Source: Hybos culiciformis (lineage: Eukaryota; Arthropoda; Insecta; Diptera; Hybotidae). From it: a stretch of DNA of 64,000 nt. The notes beneath the pieces are model-generated. The model saw nothing but the letters and a program-made list of their open reading frames with translations, was not told the origin of the DNA and did no database searches. Numbering within the stretch: the stretch's first letter is position 1; each line of letters begins with the position of its first letter. The position numbers and the translations under genes were made by a program. The stretch spans positions 9,641,740 to 9,705,739 of the forward strand of contig OZ023273.1 of the NCBI GenBank assembly GCA_964007475.1, in the 5' to 3' direction. Positions 25,601 through 38,566 of this stretch are shown in pieces.

Positions 25601-28600
25601 AAATCTTATCATTCTTTAAAAAAAAAAACAATTAATTCTTATTTTTATTCTACCTTCATTTATCGACATCGGACTGTAATTTGCAAACTGATATGTCCTT
25701 ACATTAGTCAGCACACCTGACAAACACCCGACCTAACATGTTCTTGAAATTGAAAATTCGCGACACAAACAAACAATACAAATATTAATTCATTTACTTT
25801 TATATTGTATACCTACTTAAAATTTTCTTCAACAAAAGTAGAAATTATTATAAAATGTAAAATAGTAAAAAAAAAAAAAAAACAAATAATCGTTTTAAAT
25901 TTAATAAAACTCGACCGCAAATTTTGAATTATACACATTAGTTTTAAATTATTTCAAAAACATCTTCAAAAGTTAAATATTTTTTAATTATTATTTTAAT
26001 TTTTTTATTAAGTTATAAAAATTCAGCTACATGTATAAAAAACATTTTTCATTCGCCTTAAAAATCATTCGCAAATTTTTAATTTTTTTTTTTTTAATAA
26101 TTTGTATTTGTATTTTTTCTAAGGGAATTTTTCTAAAAAAATATTTTTAATATATATATAAGAACATTTTGCAAAAGAATAATTGTTTTTTTTTTTTTTT
26201 TAATTTTTTGAAGTAATATAATTTTTTTTTGTAGTAAATTTTGTAACAAGAAATTTTTTTTTTTTTACATTTAATTATTTTTTTTTTTTATGAAAAATTT
26301 AGAAAATGCTGGTAGTTTCATGAAAAAGCTACATGAAGGGCTTAAATATTTTTTATATAATTATATTTTTATATGTTATTAAATTATTAATTTTATATTA
26401 TTATTATATTAATTAAATACGAGTATTCAAATTGTCATTTTTTTTAGCATAAACAAATTTATTTACAACACACTTCTCAATGATAAAACTATTAGTTGGT
26501 CCTTCGAACATGATTTATTTGAAATCTTGCGAATTTGACATTTTTTTTTAAAGCAAAACATAATATTTATTTTGCTAAAATTCTCTTAAGTGTTTGCATT
26601 ATATTTTGTATTGCTAAAAATTTGTGACATTCGAAATAAAAGCTCGTTTTTAAAATGGTATTATTTTTAAAATATAAAGTTTTATAATATACATATTATA
26701 ATAATATACATTAAAATACAATGGCCCTAAAAACTTTGTAGTTTTTTTTTTTTTTTTAATTTTTGTGTTTTTTTTTTCCAAAAATTTTTGATGAAAGAAA
26801 TTCAAAAAATATTATTTTATATTTTAATTTTTTTTTTATTTTGTAAACAATCAAAAAATTTGAAATATTTTTTAGTTAATCAACATTTATTATTTTTATT
26901 AAAAATACATTTAACGGTTTTTCAATATAATAAATTCAAGAATAAAATTATTATTTGGGATTTGGAAAAATAATGTATGTATACAAAGAGTATAGAAAGA
27001 GAAAATTTTTTTAATTTTTAAAAATTAGCAACAATAATTAAAAGAAACTTGTTTACATTTAAGCTATTATTTGAGGGTTATTAACACTCAAATAATTCGA
27101 AAGTTCATTGATTAGATATAAAAATACATAGATTCAGTTAAGATTAAGGACAAATTTGTATTTATATAGTAAATGAATTAAAATGTTTAAAGAAAAAAAT
27201 AATTTGGAATTTTATGGTAAGAATTTGGAAAAATTTTATAACAATTTTAGAGTGATTAAATCAAATGCAAAATAGATTTATCCTCAAAAATGGTGTAAAG
27301 TTCTAATAAAACTAAAACCAATTTTATTATTCGCATTGTATTGGATTTCAACTTTCTTTTACAAACATTATGATTATAAAAATGATGCAAATCGGAAACA
27401 ACTTAAAATAAGGAAATACTTCATACAAAAATGAAAAAAAAAATAAAAATAAGATTTCAAATTTTTCCAATTTTTTGAGCTTGAATTGATTTTTTTTTTA
27501 ATTTCTATTTGATATAATATAATGTATATCTGTTTTATTTTTTTTTTGTTTTTGTTTACTTTAAATTTTGTAAAAACCTTTTTTTCATATAAAATTTATT
27601 GCTGTAAGTTCTTTGGATGTTATATATTTTACTTCTTTTTATTTTTTTTTTTTACTATATAAGTAGTTAAATATTTAATATATTTTTAAGTAATTATTTA
27701 AATGTAATACTATTTTTTTTGTTCTATTATAAATTATTATTATATTATTTATAGTTTTCATCATTTTTTTATTTTTTATGATTTTTAATATAGCTGTTTT
27801 ATTGTTTATATTATGATTTACATTCTAATATGTGATTTCCATTATATAGTAAGTATATATATAGTTGTCAACGCGTGAACACAAAAATGTCAAAGATAGT
27901 GACAAAAAAAAAACTCTGTTACTAATAAGCTTTCATATAAAAACAAAAAGAAAACTAATTCTTTACTTTAGCTGTATTTTATTATTTTTTTTACAAAATA
28001 TTATTTCATGTAAAAATAATTCAAAAGAAATTTTTTTTTTTATTTTGAGGGTTTTTAATTTCCATATAGAAGACACTTTATATATTGTGAGTTATCGTAT
28101 AATTCATTGACAAAAATCAAAACGATAATTAAAAAAATAATTAAATTTTGCGATAATTTGGTTTAAAAGTTATCTTTTAACAACTAATCTTTGCAAGACT
28201 AATTTTAATATATTAATTATTATAAAAATAAAATACATTATAGATATATGAATTTAATATCAAATAAATGTGTAAAGGGAATATTTGTTTTTAATCGAAA
28301 AAAAAAAATGTTTTTTAATCGATTTTACATTTTCAATTTGAAACAAAAATCACTAACACTCTGTACATTATATAGAAAAAATTGAGATTGAAAACTGTTG
28401 TATAATGTACGGATAAAATAAAAGCACCACACAGTGTTGTACAACACCCTGCGAATTATTTGACCCTGTGTATGGGCCATCGAAATTCAAACTTTTTTTT
28501 TTTCTTCAAAAAAATAAACTTATTTATAAATTAAAAGGAAATATTATTCAAAAACAATTTTATGATTATTTTCACATTGTCAGTAGATACAATACTATAT

Positions 28601-31530
28601 TTTCAAGAATGGAGAAGAGAAGAATATATATATCAGTTTCACTTTAATAGCTCCGGCAGTTAAAATATAATTATTATAAATTTTTTTTAATGCAAGGCTC
28701 GAATAAAATAAAAAAATAAATAAATTAGTAAAAAAAAATAATAATCAAAAAATATTTATTTTATTTCACTATTTTCATCTGTTTTTCAATAAGATGAATA
28801 ACTAAAAAATATGCATCATTTTATTGACAGCGAATTTTATTATGTGTGTTTTCTTCTTTATTTTTTTTTTTTTTGTAATCTTTATTTTAATATATAAATT
28901 TTTTTTTTTCTGTTGAAATGTTTTCTAATAAAACCTAATTAAAATCCTTTTACTAATTTTTTGTTTTTTTTTTTTTTTTTACATAAGTTATTTGCTAATG
29001 ATATATAAATTTTGTTTAAAAAACTTTTTACCTACTTAATATTTAAGATATTATTTTACATTTTTAAAATATAAAATAATTAAAAATCAGCTACTTAATA
29101 TTACATTCTACTAAAATAATAAAAAAAAAATTATATATATATATATATATTATATATATACTTGTGTTTATCAAAAATTAAATGAACCTACAAAATCTGT
29201 TTTTTTTTTTATATATACAAAAACACTACTTTTATGATTGTAAAAATCGAATAATGTGTTCACGCTTCTTCTTCTTTTTCCTGTGTGTTGTATTGTGTGT
29301 ACTTTGTAATATTTCATATTTATTTTTTGAAGATTTTCATTTGCATACTTTTTAAATGGGAAATATTTATATTAATTAAGTGAAAAAATAAAAAAAAATA
29401 AAAATAAATCAATAATTATATTGTATATAAGTACAATAAATTCAAAAAAAATATCTAATCAATTCTACCTACAACTGTTGCTACATTACATACTATTAAA
29501 AATGTCGTAGGATATTCTCATTATCTATATCTCATTATCATAATATAATTTATTTAGGTATTTTTATTCTAAAATTTTTAGAAAACAATCTTCGTTAAAA
29601 AATTTTCTAAAAATTTAATTCAAATTAAACAGCTACAAATAAAATTTAAAAAAAAATTTATAAAAAATTAAATAAAGTTGAACCTTAATCCAAAGAATCT
29701 TAACATTGTTTTTTTTTTTTTTTGTTAATATCATCATTAAAGGTTAGGGTAATTTTTAATTTTTTTGTCTTCAAATAACACACCCGGTTGTAATTTTAAA
29801 TATTATATAAATTTTTTTTTGTTTGTTTTATTATGGAAGTTAAATTTAATTATTATTATTATTATTATTGATTTATTGTTTTGCTTTTGCTTTTTAATTA
29901 AATAAAATATCTGCTTGATTTTATATTTTAATATTTTATTTTCCATTATATATTTATAATTCATGAAAATATGATATTATAAGCGCTTTTTTGTCAATTA
30001 AAAAAATAAAATAAAAAAAAATAAATTAAAATAAAAAATTAAATAACAAACATAAGAATATATTATTTTTAAGAATTAGATAATGCTTGTTATAAATTTT
30101 TTTTTATTGAAATGTTCTATAGGTTTGGGATTTTATTTTTAATTTCGTTAAAAGCATGTTGGATATTTGAATTTGTTTTTTTTTTTTTGAATTTTTTTGT
30201 TTTTGTTATATATGAAGGTATAATTGAATCTCTCAAAATATATAAATTTTATTTTCTTTTTTTTGAATTTTTTTTTTTCTTTTTATTTATTTTGTTTTAC
30301 ATATTTATAAATTATAATATTTTTATGATAATTTTTTTTTTTTTTTTTTGGTTAATTTGTTATAATGGACTGAGTAATGCATACTATATCGCAGTATATA
30401 AAAAGGTATTATTGTTAATAAGCACTGAAGAGGGACTGAAGAGATAGTAAGTTCAAGCTAAATGAAAAAGAAAATTTAGAAAATGTTATTTACGCTAAAT
30501 TCAGTGATACTTTAATAAACATATAAATATAATAATTGTTAATTTATTGTTCTTTATTTTAGACGAGAAAATAATATGATATTGAAATAATTGTTGAAGT
30601 GTTGTTGTCAAATATGATTGAAAAATTAAATAACTTCAGCTTATTCTCAACAAAATACCTTTTTATTAATCAATTTTATTTTTTTAAAGTGGCTGCACAT
30701 GAATTTGTTTAATATATATATTTTTGGTTTTTTTTTTTTCAATAATTTTTAATTTACATATAGAGTAAATTTGATTATGTTAAGATTTTGAATACGTTTT
30801 TTTTTTTTTTTTTTAATTAAATTTTAAATCATTTAGCTACATAAATTTTGTATTTTTGGTTTTTTTTTTAATTTTTGTCCTAAAAATTGATTTAAAATTT
30901 TTAAATTTACTTTTCTTTTATTTTTATTATTTTTTTTTTTACTAACAAATTGAACTAATTTTATTGTATAATTACGCTAAAGATTTTTTATTTTGTTTTC
31001 AATATGAATTAAAAAATAAACAAAAAAAATCAATTTCACAATTTCGAGAAATATTCAGATATATATATTTATATATAAATATATAATACAAATATATTTA
31101 TATAAATTTTTTTTTTAATTTTTGACTTCTTAAAATATAATTTATAGTAGAAAAACAAAATGAAAACAGAAAGATAAACATAGAGACTATTATTTCTTAT
31201 AAACTTTTATTTTTGGGATATTTATTTATTTTTATTTATTTATTTAATTTTTTTTTAATTAATAATTACTTTATTCATATTTTTTTAAGTATAATGTTTT
31301 TTTTTTTATTTTTATCAATTAAGAAAGGCAATATTTATTTCTTTTTTACTTTATTTATTTCCTTTTAATTTTTTATTTTTGCAATTCAAAGAAGACTACG
31401 ATATTTGCACATTTTTTTTGTTAATTAATTAATTTATAATTAAAAAATTATGAAAACTTAAAAGAGAAGAACTTAAAGTTATGCATGTGCAATCTTTTTT
31501 TTTTCACACAGAATTTTATTTATTATTCAT

Positions 31531-31923
31531 GGGCCAAATTCTATAACTATGTTGTTCAAAAAAATGTTGTTCGAGCGACATTAATTTTAAGTTTTGCTTT
31601 CTGTAACAAACAACATTTTTTAAGCGACATATAATTAAATGTTGTTTTCGGTTTTTTGGTATAGGAAATTTAAATTGTTTTTGGTGAATTTAAGAGCCCG
31701 TTCCCAAACTGAGACTATTTTCGAAACTGAAAAATTATTTTAATTTCTAGAATTTCTAGTTTTGGAACGACACGATTTTACAGCTGTTTTTTTGACGTAA
31801 AAATCGTTCCGGAATGATATTTTATTTTTTAAAAATCTGTAAAGGGAAATTTAAAATTTCCCATAACGATCTCAGTTTATAGGTGTACTTTTAAGTGCAC
31901 CTCATAGTTATAGAATTTGGCCC
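31531..31923. mobile_element. Short inverted-repeat element (MITE, ~393 bp)
   Basis: The left end GGGCCAAATTCTATAACTAT is repeated inverted at the right end (ATAGTTATAGAATTTGGCCC), a perfect 21-bp inverted repeat counting the next base. The interior contains smaller inverted and direct motifs (ATGTTGTT repeats, CGTTCCGGAA, GGGAAATTTAAAATTTCCC) and no ORF. I could not define a convincing target duplication, so the superfamily is open. It stands out from its surroundings by higher GC. Confidence 0.75.
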
Positions 31924-34900
31924 CTTAATATTGTATCTTCGAAATTTATTAATTATTTTAATTTTTATTGCATTCGAAAAGCATTTTCATTTTATGAATC
32001 ATTAAACTAAAAATTAAAAAAAGAAAATAAAAATCATAATAAAAAAATAAGAAAAATAATTTGATTTTATAGTTGTTGAAATTTCCCTGCTAACAAAACA
32101 TTTAAACATTTTTTTTTTTAAATTCGGTATAAGTATAAGACAGAGTTTGATTTCCAGCATGATAACAGACTAAATTCCTTTTAAAACTTATTTCTTTATA
32201 TGGAAAAAAAAAATTATTGTCTGCAAATAATCAATTTGTTAGAGCTTATCAATAGAGACTCACAGTGTATATGAAAAACTATAGTTTTGAGTAAAACGCA
32301 TTCAAAGTTTTTGAAAAAATGAAAATTTATATGAAATTTCATATTATAATATATTGAAATGCAATATTTTCATATTTATCACATAAAACATTCTAGCATC
32401 AAGATTTTCAAGAATGGATCGAAGTTATACTTGTAAAGTGGACTATGGGGAATCCAATGGTGCTATAATCGAATATCAGTGTATGACTATCATATACTAT
32501 TATATACCGAGCAGACGTTTATATAGAAATTCTAATAATCTGGGTTAATTAGAGTTAATAATTATATATATTGTTTCCTCAACTTAAACCAATAAACCTT
32601 TTTGCCTATGAAAAACTTGAGATCTCAATTTATTTGAAACTCAAAATGTCAATACAAAAAAAAACTTGAATCAGAATATACAATTGGTTGTGACAAATCT
32701 TTTTTTTTCTCATTCCCATCAAAAAAATTGTAAACAAAATTATAAAAATATACAAAGAGGAAAAAATCAAAGATAAAATTTTTGGATATTTCGCCTTCTC
32801 TTCTGCTATTTTGAAATTCGGACTCTTAAATAAAAAAAAAAATTAAGAAAAAATTAAGAAAAAAATTAAAACAAACATAATGAACAGATAAGTGTTTTCT
32901 TTTCTTTTTTTTTTTAAATAAAGTTTTAATTCTTTTGTATTTCAATTTTTACTAAACTAGTTTTACAAAAGTGATTGATTTTTTTTTAAATTTTATTCTT
33001 TTTTTTTTTTGTTGGTTTTTTTTTTTTTTTTTTTTTGTATTAATTATTTATAATATTTAATTTTTTTTAATTTTTTTTTTTTTTAAATACAGAAAAAATA
33101 TATTTATAAAAAAGTTAACATTTTAAAAAAGATTTTTATATTTTTAATTATTTTATTTTTTTTTTTTTGGTTTTCAATTAGTTTTTTTATTTTATTAATA
33201 ATGTTTTTTTCTTCTTTTTATTTTTCTCTATATCACACACAAAAAAAATTAATGAAATTTTAAGTTAAAAAAAAACTAAAAAAAAAAAAAAAAAAATTAT
33301 ATAAAAATATTTTATTTAAAAAAAAAAAAAAAAATGAAATTATCATTTTTCTTTTTTTTAAATTTGTTAAAAATTTTATTTTTCGAATTTAAAAAAAATT
33401 TTTTTTTTTTTTTTTTTCTCAATAAAAAAATCTAGATAATAAATTATTTTTAATAAAAATAGAAAAAAAAAATCTATATAAAAATTTTTTTATATATAAA
33501 TAACAAAAACATACAATAAAAATCAAGTAAAAAAAAAGGGTTATTTTTAGTTTTTTTTTTTTTTTTTTTTTTTAAATCAACGATACAAAAATAATATATA
33601 TTATTCAATTAATTATTATTTCAATTATATATATATAACAAAATTATTAATAAAAAAAAAAAAATATTTATTTAAAAAAAAAAAAAAAACATTCGTTAGA
33701 CGATTTTTGATTTATTTTTTAAATTTTTATGAAATCGTCTTTATTTTTATTTTTATTTTTGTCTTTAGAAATTTTTCTTTCTAATAAAAAAAAAAAAATT
33801 CATTATTTTTTTTTTTTTTTTATTTCTCACAGCTATTTTGACTAATATTCTTTCAATTTTATTTTGGTTTTAATATAAATATTTTTTTGTTTTTTTTTTT
33901 TTTTTTTACTTTTTTCATTACGTTTTATTAAATTTTTTGAAAATATTTAATTATTATTTTAATATTTATATATGGGCAATAAAATTTTTCTACTATTTAT
34001 TTAACCTTTTAATTAAAAATATAAGTATTGAGAAGTTTTTGCATCCATTGACGTTTTTTATTAACATGATTGTTTATTAGACGAACTGACTTTTCATAAA
34101 TGTGGGTTTAAATTAATTTTTAACATTAGATACTTAGCATTGGAATTTTAAGTCAAAATGTAAGTAGTAGAAAATTGGTATTTAGAAAATTTTATATAAA
34201 AGGGAAAATCTGCGCAAATTCCTTATTTTTTTTTTTTCCAACTTACTTTGACGATGAATTATTTTACGAACTGCTTAAATTATTTTGAAACTAGAAAAAT
34301 TGAAAATTCCTTAATTCATCATTTAAACTATTGTGAATAGGACAAATTGTAAAAAACAACAAGGGAGTCAATTTAACAGTGACAATTTAAACTTCTCATA
34401 TTTTGTACCACGAGCCATTTGACATTTGAAAATTTTTATAATCAGTCTTGATAATAAAGACGTCAATGGTCGCATGCATTTTGATTTTTTGAGCAATCAG
34501 TTTATTTGATTTTTAATGAAAGAAACTGTTAGCTGGTATGATTGGGTGAAAAAACATTATAGTTTCATCAAGTTATTAAAAAATAAAACAACAGACAACA
34601 ACTAATGATGTATCATTTTGAAAGATAGAAACTTTTTTTTAAGATATCTTGAGAAAAAGAGAAAAGCAGTGTTTACGTTAATTAACAAAATGAAAAGTAT
34701 TGAATATTATTTAAATTTTGTTTTGTAAATATTGAAGGTAGAAGTCGTTAAATAGTAGAAAGATTGAAAGAACATTTAATAAACCTTTTTTTTTTTTTTT
34801 CCTTTATGTAATCTTTAGTTTTAAATTGCTTCATAAGCCTTTTAATATTCAAAACTACTAAAATGATCTAAGAAATTAGCCGCTTCAATCGATAATTTGT

Positions 34901-35241
34901 TATAGCAAATTTTTTTTATTTATGTTTTATATAATTAATAAAAAAAAACATTTTTTATTTAAATATAGAAATAAAAATTAATATTTTATGTTAACTAATT
35001 AAAACTATTTTTTAATTTTAATGTATAAAAACAAAAATAATATTGAAGCGATGAGATTTTCTCTTGATTTACTTATTTTTATATGATGCCGCTCGTGAAT
35101 CAAAATTTTTTTTTTAAATATATTATAAAAAATGTTCTAGGGGAAAATTGGTAATAAAAAAAGTAATAATTATATAAAAAAAATTGATTAATATACATTT
35201 ATATATTATATAAATAATAATTAATTTGTCTAAATAATAAA

Positions 35242-35247
35242 TTTATT
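35242..35247 (-). terminator. Candidate polyadenylation signal of the CPEB gene
   Basis: AATAAA on the minus strand about 67 bases after the stop codon at 35314-35316. In such A+T-rich sequence the hexamer occurs by chance, and CPEB genes often have long 3' UTRs, so this may be only one of several sites. Confidence 0.3.
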
Positions 35248-35313
35248 TATTTTTTTTATTTTTTCGTTTCCATTTACAATGAGACGGAAACATTTTCAGC
35301 CCGAAATTGGGGG

Positions 35314-37459
35314 TTAACACCAACGAAATGGAACTGCTCTGGGCCTGTCAGCACCCTCCTTGACTAGAGGCTTATGATATTCACGTCCTGGACGAGAATG
35401 TATTGCCGCCCAACAATGTTCACAATAATACTAAAAATATAAATACAAATTAAGAAATAATGCATAATGTTTGTATCTAATTTAAGTAGATAGGCTATCC
35501 AGAATAATATTAATTAGATCTACGTTTGCAGTAAAAAATCACCTGAAGACATGTAACATTAGCACAAAAGAATGGAGCAAATTTTCCTCCACATCTTTGA
35601 CCTTGACACTCATCGCACATTTGATCGTCTAGAACGTACGGCTTAACCTCCACACGCTTATCGATGTCACCATGTTGCAATTGTACAAATCTAGCAGATA
35701 TTGCAGCTATATAACTTTGCTGATTAGCAAAGGCTACACGTCCAGCTCCCTAAAAAAAAATTCATATTAATTTAAAATATTTTTTAAATAAAACCCAAAA
35801 ATACTTTTGGATATTTTAATTCGGGATCAGTGTCAATACCCGCATAACAAACACCACCATATAAACGATCCATAATCATAGCAAGCTCAACTGAAAAGAA
35901 ATTTTATTTAATTTGATTAATACAAATTATATGCATTCCATTAGTACCTGCTTTAAGAGGCCTTGGCACACCTCCAACAAAAACAGTCTTTCGTGGATCC
36001 AATGGCATTGAAGCGTCCAAAACAAAATCAGCATCAGCCAGACGCCAAGGACGAATCTGAACAGGCTTATCTTTAATTGTGGGCGAAGAGACACACAAAT
36101 ATAATTTTTCTTCATCAGTAATACATGCTTCAATCAACGACTGAACACTACTTTCATCCTTAAATTAAAAGATATTTATTATAATTTAAAAAAATTAATG
36201 ATCGATTGTATTAAACTGCATATAGATGTGTTAAACTGAATTTAAAAAACAAGTATGGAATAAGTTTCAAACTACTTCAAATTTGTGGAAAACATTAAGC
36301 TAGTCAAATTATCGTAATTTTTATGCATTTTTTAATTAAATTTCAAGGTTTCTAAAATTTAATTATTAATTTTGGTATATTCCTAATTTCCATACATAAA
36401 TTTAAGTACAGAAAATGAAATTTTTTTTATTTTTGGTTGTTATACATAAAGTTATTCCAGTTGCTTAAACTGAACAGTGTAATTTTTTTTTAAATAATGC
36501 TACAGAAATATCACTACAAATTCCAATTCCGAAATTTACTATATTAATTATTCCAATTTAACAAAAGTCTTTCCATCATAATATAAAAACAAAAAAACCA
36601 TAATATGCTAAAAACTTACTTGAAATAAAAGAAAAGCATAACCTTTTGGTGGAAAATAAGATTTTGATTCAGCTTTGTGTGGCCAATCAACAACCAATGG
36701 TCCGAAACGTCGAAATGATGTTGTAATTTCATCTAAAATTAAAATTTAACAAAATTAATAAATAAGCACAGTACAAAATTAGGGAAGCACATAATTCAAA
36801 ATTAAAGAATTCCCAAATAAAAATTATTTATTTATTGGAATTTATATTAAAAAAAAAAAATTATAATAGTAGGTACATATAAATTTAATTTAATTTTTAC
36901 CTTCATCAATGTCAGGTGGTAAACCACCAACAAACACTTTTCTTGAATAACGTTCAGTCACTTCAGAACCTTGAGAATGTGGTGATGAACGAGTTGGTGA
37001 ATTCAATGCTAAATTTCCATCAACAAAACCACCAGTTTCTTCAGTTATGTGTTCATCATAATAAGGTTTTCCTGCAAAAAAAAAAAAAAAACAAAATTTA
37101 AATTATCAAATTCTAGATAAATTATTAAGAAAAAAAAAATTAAATTAAATTAAATTAAATTTTGATTTAAAAAGTTTTTTCTTAGTTTTGTCAGATTTAA
37201 TTAGAAAAACACACTCGCTGCTCGTTTCTTTATTAATTCTTTCATATCTTATTTTCAATAGTCCTGTTCAAACTAAAAGAACTGCAAATTCAAAGCAAAA
37301 TTGGAAAGCCCCCCAATTTATTTTCTTCTATAACAATTTGGAACAACAAGAGTTCTATTTATGACAAATAAAAGAAAATCATGAGATTAATATAATTCAC
37401 TTACTTAATCCTTTAATTTTTAATTGTTTTAAATAGTTAAATAAACGAATGTTTTCCAT
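35314..37459 (-). CDS. orb2: Orb2/CPEB2-4-type RNA-binding protein, short form
   Basis: Exons on the minus strand are 37459-37405, 37071-36901, 36732-36620, 36158-35948, 35890-35805, 35749-35543 and 35430-35314. All have GT..AG borders, total 960 bp and give 319 residues. RRM1 covers about residues 62-155 (RKVFVGGLPPDID, KGYAFLLF). RRM2 runs from about 175 (RKTVFVGGVPRPLKA, AGIDTDPELKYP, GAGRVAF). A C-terminal cysteine/histidine ZZ-type zinc-binding domain follows (CDECQGQRCGGKFAPFFC, YYCEHCWAAIHSRPGREYH). The order and motifs fit the CPEB2-4/Orb2 branch rather than CPEB1/Orb. Known members bind U-rich 3' UTR elements in the cytoplasm and control poly(A) tail length and translation. Only about 60 residues precede RRM1, because the first exon starts with its own ATG (MENIRLFNYL). 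The long disordered N-terminus of other isoforms is not seen here and may start upstream. Confidence 0.92.
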
Positions 37460-38314
37460 AATTAAATGAAAATTTAAATAAATTTTATTTTAAAATTAAA
37501 TGAATTTTTATTTTTTATAGATAAGAAAAATAAATAAATATTTTATTATAAAAAAATTACAAAAAAATTAAAATTATATATTTTTTTTTTTATCAAATTC
37601 TATCGATTACTAATTTTCAAAACATTTAGCTCATAATCATATAGGAAGGAAAATTCATGGCTTTCTTTGGCTGAGAAAATTCTTTATTTTAAAAAAAATA
37701 AAATAAAATAAAATGCTTTAAAAAAAAAAATTTAAAACAATTTTATTAAAATATAAGTAAGTATGTTGGACGTCGGTAGTAATAGTTTTATCGTGTTAGT
37801 TGAAGTTTTTTTTTTTTTTGGTTATTTATAGTAAAAATTATAGGTTATTGTATGTGCATTAAATCAAATTCCATCCTGAGGCTAAATTTGACAATACCAC
37901 TATAAACAAATAAAAACAAAATGATAGTGCTTTTAATCTGATCATGGTCGCAGGTTTTGTATAATAAGTCATGTTTTGATTATTACAAATAACATTTGTG
38001 ATAAAATTAGCGAAGGCTCGGTAATGTAAAAATTTGTTAACATAAAAATAAAAAAAATTAGAACTAAAACTTTAATAAAAATAAAATAATTGAAAATATG
38101 TTTTTGGTTTTATTTTTAAATGATTATAATTTAAATTATGATTATCATTAAATTGTACAAATTTTGAATTTAACAAATTCTTTTTGATGATTTATTTAGC
38201 ATTTTTCTATTTAGAATAAATTCGGGTTTTTTGCTGATATTTTATTTTTATGATTCATGATGCTAACTAGAGTCAAAAATGTTCCAAAAAAATATCATTT
38301 GATTTTTATTTTAA

Positions 38315-38566
38315 ACTAGTCGATCCTGGCGCGAACGTTGTTACGCTCTAGCCCTGTCTTTATGAATAAGAGTTACAGTCTTGAGTTCAAAAAGTACTTT
38401 CCCTTTTTCCTGAATTTTCCAATTTTCCGGGCAACTTTTCAATTTTTCTTTCACTGTAAAAACCTTATTCGGACTATTATAACGAACATTTAAAAACAAA
38501 AATTTTGCCAAATCAATCCAGCCTTTTGCAAGTGATACGCTCAATTTGTATTATATAATAGATTTT
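38315..38566 (+). repeat. Arthropod-type dispersed repeat fragment
   Basis: Starts ACTAGTCGATCCTGGCGCGAA and runs through TTCCGGGCAACTTTTCAAT, AACCTTATTCGGACTATTAT and CCAAATCAATCCAGCC to AGTGATACGCTCAATTTG and an A+T tail. This succession (GACCCGGCGAAC-like start, CCGGG block, a segment resembling AAATCGATCCAGCC, then GTGATACGC) matches, from memory, a repeat found in many copies in insect genomes and variously classified as a Helitron or LINE tail. It is much more GC-rich than its flanks. The 67-codon ORF on the opposite strand (38341-38544) coincides with the repeat and is not a host gene. Confidence 0.5.

Larger units (their letters stand above)
22624..35313. other. Long A+T-rich, homopolymer-dense gene-free region
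   Basis: About 12.7 kb without recognisable coding sequence, made of very long A and T runs (especially 23000-24800 and 32900-34000), AT dinucleotide tracts (near 29135-29165) and short A/T satellites. ORFs here, such as 26788-26973, 27865-28110 and the phenylalanine-rich 30112-30447, follow the base bias only. The right-hand end should contain the 3' UTR of the minus-strand CPEB gene; how far that UTR extends cannot be read. One inverted-repeat element lies at 31531-31923. A 14-bp palindrome GTGTTGTACAACAC is at 28434-28447. Confidence 0.6.

Noticed and set aside
30112..30447. 111-codon ORF on the plus strand
   Set aside because: The product is almost all Phe, Leu and Ile from T-runs; it reflects base composition and mimics a membrane protein.
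38341..38544. 67-codon minus-strand ORF with balanced amino acids
   Set aside because: It coincides with a dispersed arthropod repeat and has no family resemblance, so its better composition comes from the repeat.
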